A stretch of DNA of 64,000 bases from Sipunculus nudus (lineage: Eukaryota > Annelida > Sipuncula > Golfingiida > Sipunculidae), in assembly GCA_026874595.1 (NCBI GenBank), contig CM049317.1:26444401-26508400 (forward strand), in the 5' to 3' direction. Below are positions 62,901 through 64,000 of this stretch, piece after piece. The translations under genes and the position numbers were made by a program. Below the pieces are notes generated by a model. It made no database searches. It worked only from the letters and a program-made list of their open reading frames with translations, and was not told where the DNA came from. Numbering within the stretch: position 1 is the stretch's first letter; each line of letters opens with the position of its first letter.

Positions 62901-63834
62901 TTACCTGCAGTACACACGTATCATATATGGGTAAATATATATGCATGTTTGTTGAATTTCTGACCGTATGAATACAAGAATTTGCTCGCGATACAGGAAA
63001 TGACTCATAACCATAGAGACGGATGTTCAGTGTAGTTTGTGTAAATTCACCAATCCTTGCCTATAATGTTACGATTATTGGCTTTTTACCACAATATCAA
63101 TGCAACAGGATACATGATCGTTGCAGTGCGTTGCCCGTATGGCTTGATCACGACTAAAATTAGGCTGACCATTCAAATATGCTGTGATTGGCTTCATATA
63201 TGGTGGTTAATAGTTACACTTATGCACAGTGCAAAAGATTACTTAATGAATTACTCATATCAAATACAAAACATTATCAACAAAAGCAGCATTTGTTTAT
63301 GGCAGTCAATTGGACAAACCTGATATATAAAATATCAGTTTTGAACATACACGATCTATTTTTATTCATAATGTCGATCTTTTACTTTTTAACATTGCCT
63401 TCATTGAAGGGACCTTATTCGCGAAGGTTTTATATGCAAATAGTTTCCCTTTCGTGAATATCGCAAATTTGTAACCCTCGCGACTAAAAGGACTACAACA
63501 ATAAATGCTTTCTTAGTCATGTATTCACGGCTAAAGACAAACCCACGACTGCTCTAGGATTTTCTCCGTCATAAACGTCTTGGATACCTGTTTTGCAACG
63601 TAGATGAAAGCCTTGAAAAAAAAGTCTTGTTACAGCTCTAGGTCTTCAGTGTACTGTGAATCTTCATCATTAGTTTCAGCATTTCTCTTTGCAGCCGGAA
63701 TATTCATGGACCTTCAACCTCCAGACCCAAAGTAAGCAGCGGCGACAACGCCTCAAGTGTTCCCAAGTACACTCCAGTAAACGGCCGGCTTGTCTTACCG
63801 CACACAGAACCCGCGAATAAAGAAGGTAAAACAA
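17759..63834 (+). CDS. THSD7: THSD7A/B-like TSP1-repeat transmembrane protein, 23 exons, 3' incomplete
   Basis: Joining 23 exons (17759-17852, 23193-23889, 42122-42367, 43380-43480, 44116-44277, 44885-45090, 45832-46021, 46469-46664, 48193-48308, 49777-49983, 50669-50863, 51655-51936, 53936-54114, 54903-55199, 55553-55813, 56460-56577, 58485-58630, 58884-58994, 59966-60065, 60558-60746, 61618-61860, 62636-62726, 63695-63825/63834) gives one open frame of about 1,519 residues. Phases agree at every junction. Order: signal peptide (1-26), 21-22 TSP1 repeats (27 to ~1,400), EGF-like cysteine module (~1,405-1,430), transmembrane helix (~1,451-1,472), cytoplasmic tail. Many WxxW motifs, usual C-mannosylation sites, precede the TSR cysteines. 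The module order and the SYVWKTG start fit vertebrate THSD7A/B (about 1,650 residues, from memory), a cell-surface N-glycoprotein with roles reported in angiogenesis and podocytes. Invertebrate function is unknown to me. The vertebrate A/B split probably post-dates this copy. The last exon(s) are outside the window. Confidence 0.95.
18080..18290. repeat. Polypyrimidine low-complexity tract in intron 1
   Basis: CTCT- and TTTC-rich sequence (TCTTTCTCTATCACTCTCTC and similar words) 230 bp after exon 1. Overlapping open frames on both strands are by-products of this composition. Confidence 0.85.
18550..18680 (+). repeat. C-run dispersed repeat ending in ATCCTGGATCCGCCC
   Basis: Two poly-C runs (18555-18570, 18641-18651) surround a CCTTTCCCGGACC stretch, ending AAATCCTGGATCCGCCCTTG. 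Similar remnants lie at 2895-2995, 36425-36495 (reverse) and 45555-45660 (reverse). Short open frames here are repeat artefacts. Confidence 0.65.
19505..20190 (-). mobile_element. Decayed non-LTR retrotransposon (LINE) 3' end
   Basis: Reading the minus strand gives a fragment typical of the C-terminal end of LINE reverse transcriptase ORFs: GPRLWNILPQRLKSLENI followed by TEFKKYLKTFL, stopping at 19637. Upstream in other frames are LNRLQKIQNMACRVITAS- and FNVLKDLL-like pieces, separated by frameshifts and stops. The 3' part (19505-19636) includes a GCGCTTTACAA motif common in LINE 3' UTRs. It lies antisense in THSD7 intron 1 and is clearly inactive. The exact clade (CR1, Jockey or other) cannot be fixed by eye. 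Confidence 0.82.
23193..23889 (+). CDS. THSD7: THSD7 exon 2: TSR1-3 and start of TSR4
   Basis: The 697-nt exon has acceptor ATTTTTAG and donor GTGAGT at 23890 (phase 2). It begins with the TWGDC motif that completes TSR1 and continues CGEGG...SRVVWC. TSR2 has TGQWTKC, TSR3 has YSEWSTCSGEC, and the first half of TSR4 has VGPWTNC and IRNVTCVDSNG. The residue before the donor joins YCGGL in exon 3. N-glycosylation sequons are visible (NRT, NCT, NVT). The basic stretch inside TSR4 (RRRKLK) is about 16 residues, where the vertebrate protein, from memory, has a basic insert of around 45. Intron 2 is 18.2 kb. Confidence 0.97.
25507..25561. repeat. (TA)n microsatellite in intron 2
   Basis: Pure TA run. 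Confidence 0.97.
25927..25990. repeat. (TA)n microsatellite in intron 2
   Basis: TA run with one AAA interruption. Confidence 0.97.
26861..26926. repeat. (TA)n microsatellite in intron 2
   Basis: TA run with one AATA interruption near its start. Confidence 0.97.
28565..29250 (+). repeat. Dispersed repeat family B, longest copy
   Basis: The 5' part matches 11930-12250 (AGTACACGACTCAAGTAGGC, TAAAGCTACGAATGATGAAT). The 3' part matches 15280-15420 (CACACGCAGAACCATAACAA). The open frame 28897-29202 lies wholly inside it and shows no known domain. Confidence 0.8.
31748..32092. repeat. Minisatellite, ~31-bp unit, about 11 copies
   Basis: Repeats of CACCAAGATAATGATGAAT plus TACGATATCAGC follow one another, becoming degenerate toward 32000 and recovering near the end. 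The unit contains the palindrome GATATC. It lies in THSD7 intron 2. Confidence 0.92.
32250..32450 (+). repeat. Repeat shared with 7690-7880, second copy
   Basis: GGAAGTTGTCACAGCACAAG and GGACGGGCAGCAAGCCAGGG match the first copy. It directly follows a (CT)n tract at 32187-32221. The open frame 32298-32522 spans it but has no recognised domain. Confidence 0.75.
33469..33562. repeat. (TATC)n(TA)n microsatellite in intron 2
   Basis: Short TATC run followed by a TA run, the longest in the window. Confidence 0.97.
35490..37585 (+). repeat. Tandem segmental duplication, two ~0.9-kb copies offset ~1.18 kb
   Basis: 35490-36395 and 36650-37585 align along their length. Shared blocks include AACTGGTGTCGGGT (36161 and 37342), CTGGACACCTGTTA, GAGTTCTGTTCACGCAGTC and AATACGC-TCTTTCTTTGATACCAGATCTG. 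Divergence is substantial (many substitutions and small indels), so the event is not recent. The spacer 36400-36650 includes a C/G-rich dispersed repeat fragment. No coding capacity is seen in either copy. Confidence 0.92.
38170..38510 (-). repeat. Dispersed repeat family B, reverse copy
   Basis: Reverse-oriented blocks include TTTCCGACCGCATGAATACA, GATATCAATGCAATAGGGCG, GACTTGTATCATGACTCAGG and TTATCACGCCTAGC. Confidence 0.75.
39782..39851 (-). repeat. tRNA-like relic in intron 2
   Basis: The minus strand reads TGGTCTAGGTTTAAGGCACA, an extended variable region and GAGCTCGAATCTCAG. The pattern suggests a Ser/Leu-type tRNA ancestor of a SINE. No intact acceptor stem is seen. Confidence 0.5.
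39985..40430. mobile_element. TATCG-rich repeat, probable hAT relic
   Basis: It starts AATAGGGGTGCGCGATATTA followed by several GATATATCG/TATCGCGATAT words, with more at 40330-40380. AGGGGTGCGCGATA resembles a hAT terminal repeat. No clean partner end is visible. A (TA)n lies at 40250-40300. Confidence 0.5.
42122..42367 (+). CDS. THSD7: THSD7 exon 3: end of TSR4 and a cysteine-poor TSR5
   Basis: The exon has acceptor TTTTGCAG and donor GTGATT at 42368 (phase 2). It finishes TSR4 (YCGGL...CTILTPC) and opens TSR5 with CELSEWTSWS. The expected C-S-x-T-C pair right after the WxxW motif is absent: the sequence reads LHPRQLSADFGW before the basic strand VRFRRERN. Later cysteines (ECRHL, DFCKR) are present. 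The frame stays open across the exon and the splice phases fit, so this looks like real divergence of one repeat and not a pseudogene. Intron 3 is 1.0 kb and contains two (TA)n tracts. Confidence 0.93.
42912..42962. repeat. (TA)n microsatellite in intron 3
   Basis: Pure TA run. A second compound (AC)n(TA)n lies at 43167-43213 in the same intron. Confidence 0.97.
43380..43480 (+). CDS. THSD7: THSD7 exon 4: first half of TSR6
   Basis: The 101-nt exon has acceptor TTTCTTCAG and donor GTGAGA at 43481 (phase 1). It encodes YEFLTGSWGPC followed by CGSGFRERNVICVQRNG, the W-G-P-C and C-G-x-G-x-x-x-R strand pattern of the TSR class that alternates with the WxxW class. It lacks the long linker seen between these cysteines in the vertebrate protein (recalled, not aligned). 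Intron 4 is 635 nt with no recognisable element. Confidence 0.94.
44116..44277 (+). CDS. THSD7: THSD7 exon 5: end of TSR6, start of TSR7; GC donor
   Basis: The acceptor is TTATTTACAG. The exon encodes CVKPCPAECLVSDWSEWTSC, then YYCRRDKTSAKR. The 5' splice site is non-canonical: ...CGAG|GCAAGT at 44278, the consensus form of a GC-AG intron. Using it keeps frame into exon 6 (GHRTRTRQV). Using the nearby GT at 44282 would shift the frame into a stop soon after the junction. Intron 5 is 607 nt. Confidence 0.92.
44885..45090 (+). CDS. THSD7: THSD7 exon 6: end of TSR7, start of TSR8
   Basis: The acceptor is GTCCCCGCAG and the donor GTGAGT at 45091 (phase 0). It encodes the basic strand HRTRTRQV, then CPALKQTQPCTYPSC closing TSR7, then YTWRIDEMEC...CGIGVMSRRITCVDTNG of TSR8. 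CVDTNG is the recurrent turn of this TSR class in this protein. Intron 6 (741 nt) holds a G-rich repeat fragment near 45555-45660. Confidence 0.96.
45832..46021 (+). CDS. THSD7: THSD7 exon 7: end of TSR8, start of TSR9
   Basis: The acceptor is TTATTTTGCAG and the donor GTAAGT at 46022 (phase 1). It encodes CMIPCASDCVLSDWTTWSGC, then SISCSERGDSGVRTRTKIK. The CSISC spacing and the SGVRTRT strand fit a full WxxW-class TSR. Intron 7 (447 nt) carries a poly-C/poly-A run (46107-46135) and a tRNA-like SINE relic. Confidence 0.96.
46228..46375 (+). repeat. tRNA-derived SINE relic in intron 7
   Basis: GGTCGAGTGGTAAAACCTCG resembles a tRNA A-box region and GCCGAATTCGACCGCC a B-box region. It is followed by a SINE-like tail (AGTGGCCCGTCCATCACCGG, GTATTCCGGGTATAGGAACC). 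It does not fold as an intact tRNA. Confidence 0.6.
46469..46664 (+). CDS. THSD7: THSD7 exon 8: end of TSR9, start of TSR10
   Basis: The acceptor is TCTGATCAG. The donor is GTAGGT at 46665 (phase 2). The alternative GTAACC 4 nt later is excluded because it would include an in-frame TAG. It encodes GHRCPEQRHL...CNTPPC, then VYHWTAEPWEMC and CGVGSQRRKATCYRDD of TSR10. Intron 8 is 1.5 kb with two GCGAA-type repeat copies and a (TA)n tract. Confidence 0.96.
48070..48119. repeat. (TA)n microsatellite in intron 8
   Basis: Pure TA run ending about 70 bp before the exon 9 acceptor. Confidence 0.97.
48193..48308 (+). CDS. THSD7: THSD7 exon 9: end of TSR10, start of TSR11
   Basis: The acceptor is TTTTTGACATAG and the donor GTAGAA at 48309 (phase 1). 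It encodes KCLGDDRPVLEQNCTIPC, closing TSR10 (with an NCT sequon), then RRCRSTFFTVWSQCSATC, opening TSR11. Intron 9 is 1.47 kb and contains a family-A dispersed repeat with a short (TA)n. Confidence 0.95.
49025..49365 (-). repeat. Dispersed repeat family A, reverse copy in intron 9
   Basis: Reverse blocks include ACTGAACATTTGTGAATATT, AAATGCCCTGCAAAATTAAT, GAGATGCCATTCATGATAG and CACACACGAACGGGCATGAA, interrupted by a short (TA)n at 49170-49197. Confidence 0.78.
49777..49983 (+). CDS. THSD7: THSD7 exon 10: end of TSR11, start of TSR12
   Basis: The acceptor is TTGCATTTTAG. The donor is GTGGGT at 49984 (phase 1), chosen because it joins exon 11 in frame as ...YRARRISCVRDG. A GTAACA donor 4 nt downstream would break the frame. 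It encodes CRPEIETRPCVELPTC, then VYRWELSFWTACIL and KKQCGHGYRAR of TSR12. Intron 10 is 685 nt, AT-rich, with no recognisable element. Confidence 0.95.
50669..50863 (+). CDS. THSD7: THSD7 exon 11: end of TSR12, start of TSR13; donor inside a tandem repeat
   Basis: The acceptor is TGCTTTCAG and the donor GTTTGT at 50864 (phase 1). It encodes ISCVRDG...CVVPCHQKSCRLSEW, then SPYGPCSGPCGVRKRFRSLQ. The donor is the first of five 21-bp units each beginning GTTTG. Because 21 is a multiple of 3, using a later unit would extend the exon in frame. Intron 11 (791 nt) also has a duplicated 3' splice site. Confidence 0.94.
50864..50968 (+). repeat. 21-bp tandem repeat, five units, starting at the exon 11 donor
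   Basis: Units start at 50864, 50885, 50906, 50927 and 50948, each beginning GTTTG or GTTTC (first unit GTTTGTGTTGTACACGTCATG). Units 1 and 2 reproduce the donor sequence G|GTTTGTG exactly, unit 3 is G|GTTTGCG. Units diverge progressively away from the exon. Confidence 0.93.
51391..51697 (+). repeat. Direct duplication of acceptor region and start of exon 12 (157-bp offset)
   Basis: Copy 1 is 51391-51540 and copy 2 is 51548-51697. Shared landmarks include CTAATAAGTCTTTTGT, ATGACTTACTCCTGAAGAAA, TATGGAGTGTAACGATGTCA, the T-run plus AG, and GAATGAGCCGGAGAGTT. Copy 2 contains the functional acceptor of exon 12. Copy 1 has its own T-run and CAG ending at 51497 and a diverged copy of the exon head. 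Confidence 0.95.
51655..51936 (+). CDS. THSD7: THSD7 exon 12: end of TSR13, most of TSR14
   Basis: The acceptor is (T)9AG ending at 51654 and the donor GTTACC at 51937 (phase 1). It encodes MSRRVSRCLHRASF, then CPCPKYRVLPVGNWSHCVLS, then a linker and YCGVGKRYQALVCVDEKG of TSR14. The CPCxKY...GNWSxC block is one of the best matches to vertebrate THSD7A. The first ~43 nt of this exon and its acceptor also exist as a diverged copy 157 bp upstream. Intron 12 (2.0 kb) begins with a family-A repeat and contains the 132-bp palindrome. Confidence 0.96.
51950..52230 (+). repeat. Dispersed repeat family A, forward copy next to exon 12
   Basis: A TG-rich start (51990-52030) is followed by AAATTCACAAATGTAGAGTC, GGATCCCACATAGGGACTA and TAGAATGCAGATTTCTAAT. 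It begins within about 15 bp of the exon 12 donor. Confidence 0.75.
53509..53640. repeat. Perfect 132-bp palindrome without spacer
   Basis: The 66-nt arms 53509-53574 and 53575-53640 are exact reverse complements, centred on GTTT|AAAC with no loop. Identity ends abruptly at ATAGTGATTC / GAATCACTAT. Flanks are AT-rich and not repeated. It lies in THSD7 intron 12, about 300 bp before exon 13. It may be a foldback element, a recent inverted duplication or an assembly fold-back artefact. Confidence 0.97.
53936..54114 (+). CDS. THSD7: THSD7 exon 13: end of TSR14, TSR15 with a missing cysteine
   Basis: The acceptor is TTTTTTTCCAG and the donor GTTAGT at 54115 (phase 0). It encodes FTEEMCFIPC, then PIDGAMSPWSEWSECSSRVC and GVGQQVRERYSTVM. 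Other WxxW-class repeats here start with DC or EC before the W motif. In TSR15 this Cys is Gly (DGAMSPW). The remaining cysteines (CSSRVCG, RECPEL) are kept. Intron 13 is 788 nt with no recognisable element. Confidence 0.95.
54903..55199 (+). CDS. THSD7: THSD7 exon 14: TSR16 and start of TSR17
   Basis: The 297-nt phase 0-0 exon has acceptor ATTTTTATACAG and donor GTAGGT at 55200. It encodes RPCPIPCGHHSW, then WQTSTWSDCSPI...CGPGLQSRTVRCVF of TSR16, its closing cysteines (NCDPL, YCHLPC), and TGQCVVSTWSEWSTCPP of TSR17. Being symmetric, it could be skipped without a frameshift. Intron 14 is only 353 nt and contains a GCGAA-type repeat remnant. Confidence 0.97.
55553..55813 (+). CDS. THSD7: THSD7 exon 15: end of TSR17, start of TSR18
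   Basis: The 261-nt phase 0-0 exon has acceptor TTTTAACAG and donor GTGAAT at 55814. It encodes PCSKDSHRTRERF, then CPHTLEKEPCILGNNC closing TSR17, then YVWEWSEWGPC and CGHGQRQRVPTCRRNDG of TSR18. The EKEPC...NNC block matches the corresponding vertebrate segment well. Intron 15 is 646 nt with no recognisable element. Confidence 0.97.
56460..56577 (+). CDS. THSD7: THSD7 exon 16: end of TSR18, start of TSR19
   Basis: The acceptor is TTTATCTAG and the donor GTATTG at 56578 (phase 1). It encodes VCEVPCAEDCVMSEWTSWS, then LCSVTCGK. CSVTCG is the canonical C-S-x-T-C-G motif that carries O-fucose in TSRs (established for the family). Intron 16 is 1.9 kb and contains the hAT-type MITE. Confidence 0.96.
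56985..57070. repeat. GCGAA-type palindromic dispersed repeat (representative copy)
   Basis: The words ACCGCGAAAATAGGACCCTC, GCGAAATTTTAACCTCGTGA are variants of a repeat seen also at 18940-19020, 47555-47640, 47850-47900, 55335-55375, 61520-61570 and 63410-63495. GCGAAAAT/ATTTTCGC words on both strands suggest a short inverted-repeat element. Confidence 0.65.
57247..57809. mobile_element. hAT-type MITE with 8-bp target site duplication
   Basis: The 563-bp element starts TAGTGATGGGA and ends TCCCACCACTA, imperfect terminal inverted repeats of about 11 bp with one mismatch. It is flanked by identical 8-bp direct repeats GTGTGACA (57239-57246 and 57810-57817), the TSD length of hAT transposons. 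No transposase frame is present, so it is non-autonomous. A subterminal inverted repeat (CGGTTTGAGCAAACCG core near 57285) is also present. It lies in THSD7 intron 16. Confidence 0.92.
58485..58630 (+). CDS. THSD7: THSD7 exon 17: end of TSR19, start of TSR20
   Basis: The acceptor is ATTCTTTGCAG and the donor GTGAAT at 58631 (phase 0). It encodes EVQSRERHVVHKQSNRGRQC, then closing cysteines in PCMYVPC, then NRWSYSQWSPCQTQ opening TSR20. Intron 17 is the shortest of the gene at 253 nt. Confidence 0.96.
58884..58994 (+). CDS. THSD7: THSD7 exon 18: middle of TSR20
   Basis: The 111-nt phase 0-0 exon (37 codons) has acceptor TGCATTTTAG and donor GTGAGT at 58995. It encodes KGACGHGYKVREMWCQRSDG, then LYCQYLLKPVDP. 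MWCQRSDG corresponds to the C-x-x-S-D-G turn of the vertebrate repeat. Intron 18 (971 nt) has a tRNA-like SINE relic and a long (TA)n tract. Confidence 0.96.
59478..59560 (-). repeat. tRNA-like SINE relic in intron 18
   Basis: The minus strand reads GATCAGTAGAATATTCGGCC, then GGTTCGAATCCATGG, corresponding to degenerate A- and B-boxes. The acceptor stem is not complementary, so it is not a functional tRNA. Confidence 0.55.
59875..59952. repeat. (TA)n microsatellite at the exon 19 acceptor
   Basis: TA run ending 13 nt before the AG|exon 19 boundary (59965/59966). It occupies the usual branch-point and pyrimidine-tract zone, leaving only TATTACTTATTTTAG. Confidence 0.97.
59966..60065 (+). CDS. 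THSD7: THSD7 exon 19: end of TSR20, start of TSR21
   Basis: The acceptor is TTACTTATTTTAG ending at 59965, just after a (TA)n microsatellite. The donor is GTTGGT at 60066 (phase 1), required for frame with exon 20. The GTGATT 4 nt later does not fit. It encodes DCYIQCPGDCVLSEWLSWG, then PCHKPCGQNL. Intron 19 is 492 nt with no recognisable element. Confidence 0.94.
60558..60746 (+). CDS. THSD7: THSD7 exon 20: end of TSR21 and a cysteine-reduced last TSR
   Basis: The acceptor is TTTCTCTACAAAG and the donor GTGAGA at 60747 (phase 1). It encodes NGTQTRARLIVKHASM, then CQPLLQTRSCSTRLC closing TSR21, then HSFHWAASEWVGQEREVWC and ERNDG. The last module lacks the first TSR cysteine, as does the vertebrate membrane-proximal module (WMASAWKG, from memory). 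Intron 20 begins with a pogo/Tigger-like MITE. Confidence 0.95.
60758..60923. mobile_element. pogo/Tigger-like MITE beside exon 20 donor
   Basis: The 166-bp element has terminal inverted repeats CAGTAACACCTCG / CGAGGTTTTACTG with further pairing (CGACCAC / GTGGTCG). It is flanked by TA on both sides (60756-60757, 60924-60925), the Tc1/mariner target duplication. Several GTGGTCGC motifs lie inside. It starts 11 bp after the exon 20 splice donor at 60747. Confidence 0.87.
61618..61860 (+). CDS. THSD7: THSD7 exon 21: membrane-proximal EGF-like module and stalk
   Basis: The acceptor is TTCATTATACAG and the donor GTGAGT at 61861 (phase 1). It encodes KRLCPPSC, then a small cysteine cluster (AFCSSNGQCSCPEGLTPIYS...LEECASLP) matching the vertebrate membrane-proximal module, then a Ser/Thr-rich stalk (SDSATTTDTISQLP). 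Intron 21 is 775 nt with no recognisable element. Confidence 0.96.
62636..62726 (+). CDS. THSD7: THSD7 exon 22: transmembrane helix
   Basis: The acceptor is TTTCTTGCAG and the donor GTAAGT at 62727 (phase 2). After EDGPTN it encodes a hydrophobic run of about 22 residues (FWMYAIIAAGCCFAVFVIIA), then VYKVW, a typical type I stop-transfer end. Intron 22 (968 nt) contains a reverse-orientation family-B repeat and a GCGAA-type repeat. Confidence 0.95.
62940..63190 (-). repeat. Dispersed repeat family B, reverse copy in intron 22
   Basis: Blocks TTTCTGACCGTATGAATACA, CATAGAGACGGATGTTCAGT, ATATCAATGCAACAGGATAC and GGCTTGATCACGACT match 38170-38510 and the reverse of 11930-12250. Confidence 0.78.
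63695..63834 (+). CDS. THSD7: THSD7 exon 23: cytoplasmic tail, two possible donors
   Basis: The acceptor is TTCTCTTTGCAG. It encodes CRNIHGPSTSRPKVS, a Ser/Pro/Asn-rich segment, and VNGRLVLPHTEPANKEG. Two GT donors 9 nt apart both leave phase 1: GTAAAA at 63826 and GTAAGG at 63835, differing by three codons. Reading through would reach a TAA near 63945 after a low-complexity tail, which is less likely. Vertebrate THSD7A ends in a conserved acidic C-terminus (YDGDADM, from memory) that is not seen here, so at least one further exon should lie past 64000. Confidence 0.85.
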
Positions 63835-64000
63835 GTAAGGACACGCCCCAAAAAATATTGTTCAGCGGACTATGGGAGCAAAAAGTATGCTTTGAATTGC
63901 GGTATACGAAAAAGATTTGTTTGCTCCAGTTATTCTTTTTTTATCATTAACCATTAACTTGGCCCGCGGTAGGCGGTATGCATTATATAGTAAGGGGTAT

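Overview
This window is animal genomic DNA: AT-rich, intron-rich, full of (TA)n microsatellites and decayed transposons, with no dense ORF packing. The repeats (oyster- and scallop-like dispersed short repeats, a 'GCGAAAAT' palindromic repeat, tRNA-derived SINE relics, hAT and pogo/Tigger MITEs) and the protein divergence suggest a lophotrochozoan, most likely a mollusc. That assignment is inference.

One gene can be supported. It is a THSD7A/THSD7B-type (thrombospondin type-1 domain-containing 7) single-pass membrane protein on the + strand. Twenty-three coding exons form an unbroken, phase-consistent chain from a start codon at 17759 to an exon ending at 63825 (or 63834). The joined reading frame is about 1,519 residues. 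In order it has a signal peptide, about 21-22 alternating TSP1 repeats, a small cysteine-rich EGF-like module, one transmembrane helix and the start of a cytoplasmic tail. The last coding exon or exons and the 3' UTR lie beyond 64000.

Layout: 1-17633 is non-coding sequence upstream of the gene, with microsatellites and several dispersed repeat families. 17634-17852 is the putative first coding exon. Intron 1 (5.3 kb) holds a decayed antisense LINE fragment. Exon 2 (697 nt) encodes the first TSRs. Intron 2 (18.2 kb) holds a 1.2-kb tandem segmental duplication, a 31-bp minisatellite, repeat copies and some non-repetitive stretches that could be regulatory. From 42122 to the end, 21 short exons alternate with introns of 0.25-2 kb.

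The most unusual signals are structural. Intron 5 is a GC-AG intron demanded by the reading frame. Intron 11 has a five-unit, 21-bp tandem repeat that copies its 5' splice site in frame, and a 157-bp-offset duplication that copies its 3' splice site with the first ~43 nt of exon 12. Intron 12 carries a perfect spacerless 132-bp palindrome. A pogo/Tigger-like MITE starts 11 bp after the exon 20 donor. A long (TA)n tract ends about 13 bp before the exon 19 acceptor. I see no new multi-gene system, CRISPR array, operon or rRNA gene.
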